The notes beneath the pieces are model-generated. The model did no database searches, had not been told where the DNA came from, and worked only from the letters and a program-made list of their open reading frames with translations. Below, piece after piece: positions 24,863 to 33,396 of a stretch of 46,309 bases of DNA. The DNA comes from a bacterium (GTDB lineage Archaea > Thermoplasmatota > Thermoplasmata > Lutacidiplasmatales > UBA184), in NCBI GenBank assembly GCA_027309555.1, contig DAIDCO010000010.1, positions 1-46,309 on the forward strand, in the 5' to 3' direction. The number at the start of each line of letters is the position of its first letter. Position 1 is the first letter of the stretch. The position numbers were made by a program, and so were the translations under genes.

Positions 24863-24990
24863 AAGCGCGGAGACCCCCCGCGAGTGGAAGGAGCGCGAGT
24901 GGTGCCGGCAGGAACCCAAACATCCGCAGATCGGCGCTACCGGTGGGGTTCGAGGGCCGGATCAGAACGGCCTGCATCCGGTTCCCGTCC

Positions 24991-26808
24991 TCAGCCGGCG
25001 GACTCTTCCGCGGAGTCCGTGGCCGGCGGGTCGGCCGGGCTCACGCGCGCCTCGATCGTAGCGGGCGCGTCAGTCCTTCGTGGAGCATCGCCCTGGTCCT
25101 CGTGGAGGTACCGATCCCCGCGAAGGTAGGAGATTCCCGCCCCCACGAGCGTAATGACGCCAGCGAAGAGGAAGGCTCCTCGAAGACCGTCGATGAACGC
25201 CGGGGCAATCGCGTTGGGGAAGAAACTCTGGGACGTCAGCTGGGCGGCGATCGCGGGCGTAATCTGGCCGGGGTCCCATCCGGGCACCGACGAGGCGAAC
25301 GTCAAGAGAGTGCCGACCGGGTTGTATCCGAGGAAGGCGGCGAACAACGATTCGGTCGGATTCGCCTGAGCGAGATTGGCCAGGATCGGGCCGTCGGGCG
25401 CACCGACCCCGAGACCGCCCAGCGCGGCCGTGACCGAGCCCGCCAGCCCGGACGCCAGACCGCCAATCACGATGGTGAAGAAGAAGACGAGTGACAGTTG
25501 TTGACCCGTGTTCTGCAGCGTGGCGAGCATCCCCGAAGAGGCGCCGCGGTGGCGGGCCGGGACGGAATTCATGACCGCAGCCGCATTCGGGGCGGCGAAC
25601 ATACCCATCCCGCCCCCCTGGACGAACAGGAGCCCGCCGACCACCGGGTAGCTGAAATTGTACGGAACCAGCAGGAACACGAAGAACGTGACCCCCGCGA
25701 CCACCATCCCCAGCGTGGCCAGGGTTCGGGCCCCCCACCGATCGGACAGCCAACCGCTCAGCGGTCCGAACACGAAGAAACCTCCCAGCAGGGGGATCAT
25801 ATAGACTCCCGACCAAAACGGAGTGCTGGCGAAGGAGTACCCGTGCAGGGGGAGCCAGATTCCTTGGAACCAGATGATCAAGAGGAGCATCATCCCACCC
25901 CGCGCGAGCGATCCCAGGAATGCCGAGGTCACCCCCGCCGAGAACGCCCGGTGGCGGAACAGGGCGAGTCGGAACATCGGCTGGGCTACGCGTCCCTCGA
26001 CGAACAGGAACACGGTCAGGAGGACCACGCCCAGCACGATCGCCGTCCACACGTAGGGATTCTGCCACCCGAGCGAGGAGCCGCCGTACGGCAGCAGCGT
26101 GTAGGTAAGTCCCACGAGCAGGAGGGTGAGGCCGCCCGCGAACAGCGCGTTGCCGGGGATGTCGAGTCGCTCGTCCTTCTGGGGCGGCCGTAGGTCGTGG
26201 AGTCGGTAATACGCCCAAACGGTGCCGAAGACACCCACGGGCAGGTTCACGATGAAGATGAGGCGCCAGGTGGGAATCGTCAGGGCACCCAAATGTAGGT
26301 CCGGGATTCCCGCGAGGATACCACCGATGATGAGCCCGAGCAACGAGCCCCCAATGAAGGCGACCTGGTTGATCCCGAGCGCCTTCCCGCGTTCTTCCGG
26401 AGGAAAGGCATCGGTGAGCAACGCCGCCGAATTGGCAAAGAGAAACGCCGCTCCGACTGCTTGGACCAGTCGGAACCCGACGAGTTCCCAGGCGCCGGTC
26501 GTGCCCATGCTCGGGGTGAAGAACAACAGCACGGAGCCAAGGGTGAAGATCGCGAACCCCAGGTTGTAGACGCGCGCACGCCCGTAGATGTCGGCGAGGC
26601 GGCCGGCGTTGACCAATAACACGGCCGTGACGACTCCGTAGCCGAGGAGCAGCCAGATCAGGATCTCGAAGCTCGATGCGTTGAACGGGTTCACGTTCAG
26701 GCCACGGAAGATAACAGGGATGGAGATCAACAGGATCGTCCCGTTGATCGATGCCATGAGGGCGCCGATCGTCGTGTTCGATAGGACGACCCACTTGTAC
26801 GCGACCAT
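24991..26808 (-). CDS. Major facilitator superfamily efflux transporter, DHA2 (14-helix) type
   Basis: A 605-aa drug:proton antiporter-like protein of the EmrB/QacA group. About 14 hydrophobic helices can be read. DIYGRARVYNLG is the motif A loop after helix 2, and VGFRLVQAVGAAFLFA and IFIVNLPVGVFG are DHA2 motifs. The C-terminal 50 residues are hydrophilic. It probably exports a hydrophobic or aromatic compound. The start at 26808 (MVAYKWVV) lies 16 bases after the MarR stop. The frame is open upstream only as a shadow of that gene. It is co-transcribed with marR, which most likely regulates it. Confidence 0.9.
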   Translation of the reverse strand: MVAYKWVVLSNTTIGALMASINGTILLISIPVIFRGLNVNPFNASSFEILIWLLLGYGVVTAVLLVNAGRLADIYGRARVYNLGFAIFTLGSVLLFFTPSMGTTGAWELVGFRLVQAVGAAFLFANSAALLTDAFPPEERGKALGINQVAFIGGSLLGLIIGGILAGIPDLHLGALTIPTWRLIFIVNLPVGVFGTVWAYYRLHDLRPPQKDERLDIPGNALFAGGLTLLLVGLTYTLLPYGGSSLGWQNPYVWTAIVLGVVLLTVFLFVEGRVAQPMFRLALFRHRAFSAGVTSAFLGSLARGGMMLLLIIWFQGIWLPLHGYSFASTPFWSGVYMIPLLGGFFVFGPLSGWLSDRWGARTLATLGMVVAGVTFFVFLLVPYNFSYPVVGGLLFVQGGGMGMFAAPNAAAVMNSVPARHRGASSGMLATLQNTGQQLSLVFFFTIVIGGLASGLAGSVTAALGGLGVGAPDGPILANLAQANPTESLFAAFLGYNPVGTLLTFASSVPGWDPGQITPAIAAQLTSQSFFPNAIAPAFIDGLRGAFLFAGVITLVGAGISYLRGDRYLHEDQGDAPRRTDAPATIEARVSPADPPATDSAEESAG

Positions 26809-26824
26809 GACCCGTACGGGACCC

Positions 26825-27310
26825 TCAGGCGTCCTCCGACATTCCCAACGCCAGACGAAGCTCCATGACTCCCCGGAGGAGCCCCTGGCGTGCAGGAGGA
26901 GAGATCTTGACGCCGAGGTCCCGGAGCGCCTTTCTCTGGCCTTCCATGGCCTGGCGGAGCAGTCGGTGGCCCGGCACCGTGAGGATGGCAAGACGCGAAC
27001 GTCGATCGGTGGGGTGGGGAGCGAGTCGGATCAGACCCCTACCGGCCAGACGGCGCGCCAAATCCGTAGTGGCTGCGGGGGTTACACCGAGGGCCTGGGT
27101 GATGGACTTCAGGGGGGTGGGACCCCGCGAACATAGCGTTAGCCCGTAGTACTCGGAGAGAAGGAGCCCGTGAGGGTTGAGGGCCTCCTGGGTCACGCCG
27201 CGAAGAATCCGATAGAGCTCACGGACCGAGTCCCACGGGGGCTCCACCGACCCCGTCGCCCGGGCCGCTCCTCCCTCCCGTCGGCGGGAATCGGCGGGAG
27301 GCGTCCCCAT
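26825..27310 (-). CDS. MarR-family transcriptional regulator
   Basis: A 161-aa winged-helix regulator of the MarR family. Such proteins are dimers that bind palindromes and let go when a phenolic or oxidising ligand binds. The core reads LLLSEYYGLTLCSRGPTPLKSITQALGVTPAATTDLARRLAGRG (helices, with the recognition helix at TPAATTDLARRL), followed by the wing LIRLAPHPTDRRSRLAIL. The DRR of the wing is highly typical. The start at 27310 fits a TATA box at 27334-27339. A perfect palindrome touches that box, so the gene probably represses its own operon, which includes the transporter. Confidence 0.9.
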   Translation of the reverse strand: MGTPPADSRRREGGAARATGSVEPPWDSVRELYRILRGVTQEALNPHGLLLSEYYGLTLCSRGPTPLKSITQALGVTPAATTDLARRLAGRGLIRLAPHPTDRRSRLAILTVPGHRLLRQAMEGQRKALRDLGVKISPPARQGLLRGVMELRLALGMSEDA

Positions 27311-27333
27311 GGGAGGCAACCATACTTGGGAGG

Positions 27334-27339
27334 ATATTA
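27334..27339 (-). promoter_or_regulatory. TATA box for marR and the transporter
   Basis: TAATAT on the minus strand, 24-29 bases before the ATG at 27310, so the mRNA should be leaderless. Confidence 0.55.
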
Positions 27340-27349
27340 AGACGTCTTA
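27338..27349. promoter_or_regulatory. Palindromic operator, likely bound by the MarR protein
   Basis: TAAGACGTCTTA is a perfect 12-bp palindrome that overlaps the upstream edge of the TATA box, where the TFB recognition element should be. A bound MarR dimer would block TBP/TFB. I read it as an autoregulatory operator. Confidence 0.55.
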
Positions 27350-27384
27350 CCTCGGGCTGGGGGCGACGGGAGCCCGGCCGACAC

Positions 27385-27828
27385 TCAGGCGTATCGGACG
27401 ACAAGGACCGGGCACGGCGCGTGGTGGACTACGGCGTCCGAAACGCTACCGAGGAAGAGTCGCGCTGTCGTGGAGAGTCCTCGGGAGCCCAAGACCAGGA
27501 GGTCCATCGGGCGGGTCTCGAGGTACGTCACGATGGCATCCGACACGTGGCCCTCGAGTCGAACGGTGACCACGTCGTGCGCCCCGGCCTCCTCGGCCTT
27601 TCGCTTCGCCCGCGCGAGCAATTCCTCGTGGAGGGGCGTGACGTCGACCGGGGCCGAGCCGGGAGCGAGGGGAGAGAGGATCATCGTGGAGGGGAGAGGG
27701 ACGACCGAGATCAGCACGAGCGACGCGCCGTAACGGCGGGCGAGGTTGATCGCAAGTTCCAGGGCGCGCTCGGCGTGGCCCGAGCCATCGAGCGCGACAG
27801 CGATCCGAGTCAAGTCGGCCCCGTTCAT
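27385..27828 (-). CDS. Universal stress protein (UspA family)
   Basis: A 147-aa UspA-fold protein. It starts with RIAVALDGSGHAERALELAI and ends with DLLVLGSRGLSTTARLFLGS followed by VSDAVVHHAPCPVLVV, the ATP-binding motif G-x2-G-x9-G-S. Members bind ATP or AMP and help cells survive stress by means that vary. The start at 27828 gives the normal length. It is divergent from a dienelactone hydrolase gene, with an inverted repeat between them. Confidence 0.92.
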   Translation of the reverse strand: MNGADLTRIAVALDGSGHAERALELAINLARRYGASLVLISVVPLPSTMILSPLAPGSAPVDVTPLHEELLARAKRKAEEAGAHDVVTVRLEGHVSDAIVTYLETRPMDLLVLGSRGLSTTARLFLGSVSDAVVHHAPCPVLVVRYA

Positions 27829-27849
27829 CGGAGGTTACCTAGGAGGGGA

Positions 27850-27874
27850 ACGTCCCTCGAACCGGAAGGGACGT
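27850..27874. promoter_or_regulatory. Inverted repeat between uspA and the dienelactone hydrolase gene
   Basis: ACGTCCCT and AGGGACGT, perfect 8-base arms around a 9-base spacer, centred in the 103-base divergent intergenic region. It may be an operator for one or both genes. A transcribed hairpin is the alternative. Confidence 0.45.
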
Positions 27875-27931
27875 GGGTTCTAATACGTCACCTTAACAGT
27901 TTTCAAGGCCCGGCGGTTAGGGCAGGAGGCG

Positions 27932-28756
27932 ATGACCGAGGCGACTCGCGGGGAGATGGTGAAGTTGCCGGGGAAGGGCCGGGAACTCGACGCCGCTTTG
28001 ATAACCCCGGGGGTCGACGAGCGACGGCCCGCGATAGTCGTGGTTCACGAGATCTGGGGCCTGGATGCCCACATACGGAATGTGGCGGGTCGGTTCGCAG
28101 CCCAGGGGTACGTGACCCTCGCCCCCGACCTCTACATCGGAGAACTACGAGCGGCGATGACTTCCGACAACATCCAGGCCGGCATGGCGTTCTTGCGACA
28201 GGCGCCGCCCGAAGTGCAGCGCGACCCTTCGAAGATCGGTCCGTTGCTGGCCCAGCGGACCCCGTCCGAGCAGGAGGCGTTGCGGACGCTCCTCCGCGTG
28301 ATGAGCCCGGGCCAGCAGCGGCAGTTCGCCGAGGACCTTGTCGAAGCCTGCCGCTACCTTCGGACCCGGCAGGAGGTCGACCCCACGCGGATCGGAGGCG
28401 TGGGGTTCTGCATGGGGGGCGGGTTAGTAGGCCTCCTGGCCACCCTGGACCCGGAACTGAGAGCGGCAGTGGTGTTCTATGGTGCCAACCCTCCCTTGGA
28501 GAGCGTACCGAACATCCGGGCGTCGGTCCTGGGGTTGTACGGGGGCGAGGATCACCGGGTCACGGACACGGTACCGGAGTTCGAGGAAGCGATGCGGAAG
28601 GCGGGCCGGAGGTTCGCCCGGCACATCTATCCGGGCGCCCCGCACGCCTTCTTCAACGACACCCGACCTCAGGTCTATCGGCCGGCATCGGCCGAGGATG
28701 CATGGACTCGCGTCCTCGACTTCTTCGGCCGTGAGCTGGGTCGGCCCTCCCCGTGA
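27932..28756 (+). CDS. Dienelactone hydrolase family protein
   Basis: A 274-aa alpha/beta hydrolase of the dienelactone hydrolase family, which opens lactone rings in aromatic breakdown, and is often broader in substrate. HEIWGL has the family's Glu, GFCMGGG the nucleophilic Cys160, and YGGEDHRV (Asp) and GAPHAFFND (His) complete the triad. A short insertion at about residues 70-130 (ERQ-rich, with LRQAPPEVQRDPSK) is longer than in the bacterial prototype. It sits with efflux transporters and a MarR regulator, which fits turnover of aromatic compounds, but the substrate is not known. Confidence 0.9.
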   Translation: MTEATRGEMVKLPGKGRELDAALITPGVDERRPAIVVVHEIWGLDAHIRNVAGRFAAQGYVTLAPDLYIGELRAAMTSDNIQAGMAFLRQAPPEVQRDPSKIGPLLAQRTPSEQEALRTLLRVMSPGQQRQFAEDLVEACRYLRTRQEVDPTRIGGVGFCMGGGLVGLLATLDPELRAAVVFYGANPPLESVPNIRASVLGLYGGEDHRVTDTVPEFEEAMRKAGRRFARHIYPGAPHAFFNDTRPQVYRPASAEDAWTRVLDFFGRELGRPSP

Positions 28757-28846
28757 GACCATGCGCGCCTTCTCAGCCCGAGAGAGGCGGCGCGATCTAT
28801 CGACCGTCGCCCCGACCACCGGGTAAGGGAGCTCCGCAGGCGCTTC

Positions 28847-30322
28847 ATGGCCGCCTCATCGCCTCGATGGGTCCTCTTTGTCGTCGTCCTCGGGACTCTG
28901 ATGGCGTCCGTGGACACCACGATCGTCCTGCTCGCTTTCCCGACGATCGCGGGAGACCTGCACGCCGGGCTCGATGCGGTGATCTGGACGATCCTCATCT
29001 ATCTCCTCTTGACGTCGATCCTGACCACTCAGATGGGTCGGATCGGCGACCTGTACGGACGGAGCCGGTTCTACAACCTGGGGTTCGTCATCTTCACGAT
29101 CGGGTCGGCTCTCTGCGGCTTCGCACCGACGGCGACCAGCCTCGTGGGGTTCCGGGCGATCCAGGCGGTTGGAGGAGCGTTCCTGTTGGCGACGGGGACG
29201 GCCATCATCTCCGAGCACTTTCCGCCCGCGACCCGCGGTCGAGCCTTCGGTTTCACTACGATGGGGTGGAACGTGGGGGCGACCCTCGGGATCGTGCTCG
29301 GCGGAGTCCTGACGACGTTTGTCGGTTGGCGCTACATCTTCTTCATCAACATCCCGATCGGAGTGGTGGCCGTAGCCCTGGGCCTGCGGTATCTGGGCCC
29401 GAGCGTCCGGAGCAAGGCCCGTCTCGACCTGGTCGGCATGGTGCTGCTCGCGGCGGCGATGTCGCTCATCACCTACGGGGCGACCGACTTCGCGTCGTAC
29501 GGAGCCGACCCATGGAACGTGACTCTGACCGCCCTGGGGGGCGGACTCGTCCTCCCCTTCGTTCTCTGGGAGCAGCGCGCGAAGTCTCCGACGCTCGACC
29601 TGATGCTCTTCCGTTCCCGCCTCTTGTCGACCTCGCTCGCCGCCTCCTTCTTCCAGAGCCTGGGATACCTTTCCGTCGTCTTTCTCCTGATCATGTATCT
29701 GCAGGGGATCCGCGGCCTCTCGCCGCTCTACGCCTCCCTGCTACTCGTCCCGGGATACGTCCTTTCTTCCGGCCTCGCCCCGGCCGCCGGTCGCTGGGCC
29801 GATCGTTGGGGGGCGTGGCGGTTCGCGACTCTCGGGATCGGCCTCATGATCGTCGGCGTTCTGCTCTACGCCCAGCTGACGCTGACCACCCCCCTGGTCG
29901 TGGTCGCGGTGATCTCCCTCGTGACCGGCATTGGCGGCGCACTCTTCTGGCCGTCCAACAACAAGGCGGTGATGGCCGATGCTCCTCCGGCGCACTACGG
30001 CTCGGTGTCGGGCCTTCTACGGACGCTTTCGAACTCGGGAACGATCGGAAGCTACGTGCTCGTGATCACCCTCGCCGCAGTGGCCGTTCCCCGCTACGTC
30101 GCCTTCCGAGTGTTCGTGGGCGCGGGAGGGCTGATCGGGGACGTCTCGATCACGTTCCTCGGGGCGCTCCACCTCGCCTTCTACGCGATGGCGGTGATCC
30201 TCGCGGTAGCGGCGGCGTTCTCCGCGTTGCGCCGACCCCGGCCGAGTGAAATGGCCGGGAGGGGGTCCGAACTCGCCGCGCTCCCACCCTCCGCCGACCC
30301 TCCTGGCCCGCGGTCGAAGTAG
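28847..30322 (+). CDS. Major facilitator superfamily efflux transporter, DHA2 type (second copy)
   Basis: A 491-aa, 14-helix MFS transporter related to but shorter than the one at 24991-26808. It opens with WVLFVVVLGTLMASVDTTIV, the family-specific D1 motif, and has GRIGDLYGRSRFYNLGF (motif A) and RYIFFINIPIGVVAVALGL (motif C region). GGAGCTCC is a possible ribosome site before ATG 28847. It follows the dienelactone hydrolase by 90 bases and may be in the same operon. Substrate unknown, probably an organic toxin. Multiple DHA2 pumps near one MarR suggest coordinated detoxification. Confidence 0.9.
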   Translation: MAASSPRWVLFVVVLGTLMASVDTTIVLLAFPTIAGDLHAGLDAVIWTILIYLLLTSILTTQMGRIGDLYGRSRFYNLGFVIFTIGSALCGFAPTATSLVGFRAIQAVGGAFLLATGTAIISEHFPPATRGRAFGFTTMGWNVGATLGIVLGGVLTTFVGWRYIFFINIPIGVVAVALGLRYLGPSVRSKARLDLVGMVLLAAAMSLITYGATDFASYGADPWNVTLTALGGGLVLPFVLWEQRAKSPTLDLMLFRSRLLSTSLAASFFQSLGYLSVVFLLIMYLQGIRGLSPLYASLLLVPGYVLSSGLAPAAGRWADRWGAWRFATLGIGLMIVGVLLYAQLTLTTPLVVVAVISLVTGIGGALFWPSNNKAVMADAPPAHYGSVSGLLRTLSNSGTIGSYVLVITLAAVAVPRYVAFRVFVGAGGLIGDVSITFLGALHLAFYAMAVILAVAAAFSALRRPRPSEMAGRGSELAALPPSADPPGPRSK

Positions 30323-30462
30323 GTGGTACGCCCGGGCCGGAAACTCCCAGAGAGCTCGTTCCGCCTTCCGAGCCAGGAAACGGAACGGTTAAACCACCCG
30401 GACCGATGGAAGTGACTGGGCACGCTGCTCGAGGGCCACTCAACGGCCGTCGGGGGAGAAGA

Positions 30463-31164
30463 GTGTCGACTGGATTCCGAGCCGCGGCGGGGATACCGGT
30501 GGTCGACGGTGTCGGCCGGATTCCCGGATTCGTCAACAGCTACACGTACCGGGAGGGAGACGAAACGCTGCTCATCGACACAGGCTTCTCCCGAAAGGCA
30601 GGGCCGATCGTTCGGGCGTTCCGAAATGCCGGCGTGCCGTTGGTCAGCGTGGGGAAGGTGCTCCTGACCCATCACCATCCAGATCACATGGGGGGCGCGG
30701 CGTATCTTCTCGAGGCGTCGGGGGCACCTCTGGCCTGTCACGCTGACGACGCACCATTCGTGAACGGCCAGATCACGCCTCCAATGCCCCTGCTGATGCG
30801 CCTCTTCGTCCGGACCCGTGCGGCCCCGGTCGCCATCCCACTGAAGGACGGGGACCGGCTCGGCCCGCTCCAGGTCCTCCACACGCCGGGACATACCCCG
30901 GGAGAGGTCGTTTTCTATCATCCGACTCGAAAGATACTCTTCTCGGGAGATGCCGTGGTCGAGCGGAAGGGGCGGCTCACGTTGCCGGCCCCGAACTTCG
31001 CAGCGAACTTGGACCAAGCGGTTCAGTCCGTGGCTCGGCTCCGAGAACTCGAGGTGGAGGTTCTGCTGCCGGGCCATGGCGCCCCGGTCACGAAGAATGT
31101 CTCCTCGCTCCTCCAGGACTTTGTTCAGCGAGCCTCGGCCCGAGGGATCGGGGGAGGGCGCTAG
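30463..31164 (+). CDS. Metallo-beta-lactamase-fold hydrolase
   Basis: A 233-aa MBL-fold enzyme. THHHPDHMGG is the HxHxDH metal motif, followed by HTPGHTPGEV (His), SGDAVV (Asp) and LLPGHGAP (His), all ligands for two zinc or iron ions. Related proteins are glyoxalase II, thioesterases and lactonases. The GTG at 30463, preceded by GGGGGAGA, is preferred. The ATG at 30406 adds a low-complexity Arg-rich stretch and lies in front of where transcription should begin if TTAAACC at 30388-30394 is the TATA box. The 3' end overlaps a PhoU-like gene on the other strand by 4 bases. Confidence 0.88.
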   Translation: MSTGFRAAAGIPVVDGVGRIPGFVNSYTYREGDETLLIDTGFSRKAGPIVRAFRNAGVPLVSVGKVLLTHHHPDHMGGAAYLLEASGAPLACHADDAPFVNGQITPPMPLLMRLFVRTRAAPVAIPLKDGDRLGPLQVLHTPGHTPGEVVFYHPTRKILFSGDAVVERKGRLTLPAPNFAANLDQAVQSVARLRELEVEVLLPGHGAPVTKNVSSLLQDFVQRASARGIGGGR

Positions 31165-32294
31165 TTCCCGGGTGGCGTACGCTCGCGGGAGGCCATCGAC
31201 ACTTTCCGGTCGGTTTTCGCAACCGTCTCGGGCTCGACGCTCCGGTTGATCGTCACCTCGTTGATGATCACGAGCATCTCGAGCGTCATCAGCAAGTTAG
31301 AGACGACCCGCTGGGCGGCCACGGCGACCCGTCGGTCGGAGATCCGTCGGGCCAGTAGGTCGCCGAGAGTAGAGTTCGCCGACAGCGCTTCCTCGATATC
31401 GTTCAGGCTCGCGTTCGCATCCACGACGGAGAGCTGGGTGAAGGCGTCCATCGTCCGCTCGAGCATCTCGTCGACGCGCTCCACCAGCGCGAGGAGGTCC
31501 GCAGTAGCCGTCTTCGGCAGCCGCTGGAGCCCCGTGAGGTTGTCGCCGAGCTCCCGAGCGACCCCCGAGGCGAGGTCCCCCGTCACCTCGAGCACCTTCG
31601 CGACCAGCCGATAGCCGATCTGGAAGTGGTGGCTCTCCACACCGATGTCCCGTGCGACCTGGAAGTCGTCCGAGGAGAGGAGCAGCTGCCGGACCATCAG
31701 AAGGTAGAACCGGTCGACCTCGTCCTCCATGGGGCCGAGCTGTTGGAGCGCGGCGCGACCCCCTCCGCTCAGCGCGGTCCGGCAGGCCGCGAGCTCCGTG
31801 CGGAGGATCCGCACTACCTGGCTCATCAGGCGATGGAACGGATACTTCCCGGGGTCGACGAAGTTCTGCACCTCGACCGCCCCGGACTCCTCCTCCACGA
31901 CGGTCATTCCGAGGACGTGCGCGACCGTGCGTCGCACTTCCTGGCGCTGCTCGGCCGTGAGTCCCGAGCGGGCCGTCACCAGGATCTGGTCCTGGCCCGT
32001 GATGTAGGCCCCGATCAGGAGGCGAGCGAGCAATTTCGGGGGCGCCCCGCTCGCATCGATCCGAAGGAGCCGCTGCCGGCGGTCGGAGGAGGTTCCGGCT
32101 CGGGCCGGACTGATCTCGAGCCGCCCTTCTCCGAGGTCGCGGAACCGCAGCGTGTCCCCGGTCTGGAGGTTCATCGAATCGGTCCATGCTTTCGGCAGGG
32201 TGATCGAGAGCGAGGAGGACCCGGTCCGCTGCACGCGTCGGGTGAACCCGGGCTCGTCCGGGCGCTCCTCCCTCTCCCTCCGAGCGCGGGGCAT
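31161..32294 (-). CDS. AbrB-PhoU domain phosphate uptake regulator-like protein
   Basis: A 377-aa protein with an N-terminal AbrB/SpoVT DNA-binding hairpin (about 19-65: RRVQRTGSSSLSITLPKAW, then GDTLRFRDLGEGRLEI) joined to a PhoU-like helical domain of about 280 residues (RLLRIDASGAP through NEVTINRSVEPETVA). Archaeal AbrB-PhoU proteins regulate phosphate transport genes. It is similar over most of its length to the protein at 33397-34530, which lacks most of the AbrB part. The two genes point outward on opposite strands around a membrane protein gene. A TATA box at 32317-32324 precedes the ATG. Confidence 0.88.
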   Translation of the reverse strand: MPRARREREERPDEPGFTRRVQRTGSSSLSITLPKAWTDSMNLQTGDTLRFRDLGEGRLEISPARAGTSSDRRQRLLRIDASGAPPKLLARLLIGAYITGQDQILVTARSGLTAEQRQEVRRTVAHVLGMTVVEEESGAVEVQNFVDPGKYPFHRLMSQVVRILRTELAACRTALSGGGRAALQQLGPMEDEVDRFYLLMVRQLLLSSDDFQVARDIGVESHHFQIGYRLVAKVLEVTGDLASGVARELGDNLTGLQRLPKTATADLLALVERVDEMLERTMDAFTQLSVVDANASLNDIEEALSANSTLGDLLARRISDRRVAVAAQRVVSNLLMTLEMLVIINEVTINRSVEPETVAKTDRKVSMASRERTPPGN

Positions 32295-32316
32295 CGCGCC
32301 CCCATCTTCCTCGGCT

Positions 32317-32324
32317 CATTAACG
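32317..32324 (-). promoter_or_regulatory. TATA box for the AbrB-PhoU gene
   Basis: CGTTAATG on the minus strand, 23-30 bases before the ATG at 32294. Confidence 0.5.
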
Positions 32325-32588
32325 GTCCCCCCCGAACTCTCCGGATGGGGCACGCCGGCTCGGGCCCCTGACAGCCTCTCCTTACTCTCCTTACGGCCGG
32401 GACCGGGGTCGCATGACTACCCCGGCCGATTCCCCTACGAGGCCTCCGATGCGACTGGGAGAAGGACACCGAGTGTTCGACCGAGCGAGCTGGCGCCGAA
32501 AGGTCCGAGTGCCGAACTGGCCCCGTCGGATGGAGAGCGGGAAGCGCTCCTCGTCGCTCGGGGCTCGACCGGTCCGGGAGCCGTAACC

Positions 32589-33350
32589 ATGGCGTTCATC
32601 GATTTCCTCGCGTTCCAGGAGGTCACTCTCCTGATCGCCGCGGTGATGATCGGCTACGTCGGCGTGGTCGCGTTCTTCGCCCTGCGCCGGAACGACGCCA
32701 CGGGATTGAAGGGGGTCCTCCGGGGCGGTGCGATCCCTCTCGGCAGCGTCGGTGCGATCGCCACGACGCTCGCATTGTGGGGCGAGGTGGCGTGGCCCCT
32801 TCCGGGCTCCTATAACATACTCTTCACGGACATCTACCTGCTCTTCGGGGTCACTCTGGTGATCCTCGCCGTCTCCATGGCCACCTCCTCGCGGCTGCAG
32901 TTCGCGGGTCTGTTCGCGCTCGTGGCTGGCGGGGTCACGATCGCCTACGGCTGGTCGGGCTACCACCTGGCCATGACCAAGGAGCCGCTCGAGACGTTCC
33001 TCATGTACGGAGCGTTCGGGCTCTCCGGGATCCTCTCGTTCCCGGCGACCCTGGTCGTGGACCACTATCTCACCCACCCGAACGGGACCGCCTTCGCCTC
33101 GAGCGCGGGCATCGCTTCGGCGCGCCGGCGCCCCTCGCTCCTCGGCGCGACCCGGGCCGCCCAGCCCATCGTCGGGGGCTCCTCGGGCGGATCGTCGGAG
33201 GCGACCTCGGACGCTCGCTCGACCTTCCGGGTGCCGATCTACATCAACGCCACGTTGATCGTGTTCGTGGCGTTCGTCGCGCTCGCGGGCATTGCCGCGC
33301 TGCTGTATCTCGACAGCACGTTGCCGGCCCACCTTGCGTCCGCGCCGTAG
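32589..33350 (+). CDS. Multi-spanning membrane protein between two PhoU-like genes (DUF981-like)
   Basis: A 253-aa protein with about seven hydrophobic stretches (the first at 11-32, the last at about 225-245). A Ser/Gly-rich loop of about 50 residues lies before the last helix. NILFTDIYLLFGVTLVILA and the run of small residues resemble archaeal DUF981 membrane proteins, but I am not sure. The start is ATG 32589. Much of the upstream frame is a shadow of the AbrB-PhoU gene. It lies between two related regulators, one on each strand, and 46 bases before the second. Transport or sensing linked to phosphate is a guess from context. Confidence 0.75.
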   Translation: MAFIDFLAFQEVTLLIAAVMIGYVGVVAFFALRRNDATGLKGVLRGGAIPLGSVGAIATTLALWGEVAWPLPGSYNILFTDIYLLFGVTLVILAVSMATSSRLQFAGLFALVAGGVTIAYGWSGYHLAMTKEPLETFLMYGAFGLSGILSFPATLVVDHYLTHPNGTAFASSAGIASARRRPSLLGATRAAQPIVGGSSGGSSEATSDARSTFRVPIYINATLIVFVAFVALAGIAALLYLDSTLPAHLASAP

Positions 33351-33396
33351 ACCGAACCTCCGAGGGAACCACCGCATAGGCCGCAGCGGGTCGGAC

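Larger units (their letters stand above)
23808..24863 (-). mobile_element. IS481-like insertion sequence, inactive
   Basis: A 1056-bp element bounded by imperfect inverted repeats that both begin TGT. Over the 29 bases 23809-23837 and the complement of 24834-24862, I count 20 matches. It carries a single DDE transposase frame on the minus strand that is broken twice. I see no clear target duplication. The element lies between the beta-helix gene and the efflux transporter, inside the accessory island. Confidence 0.65.

Noticed and set aside
19549-27400. Second copy of the tRNA-Thr 3' end that would mark the right end of the island
   Set aside because: I scanned by eye for the last 15-20 bases of the tRNA on both strands and found no convincing match. 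The right end is therefore not fixed.
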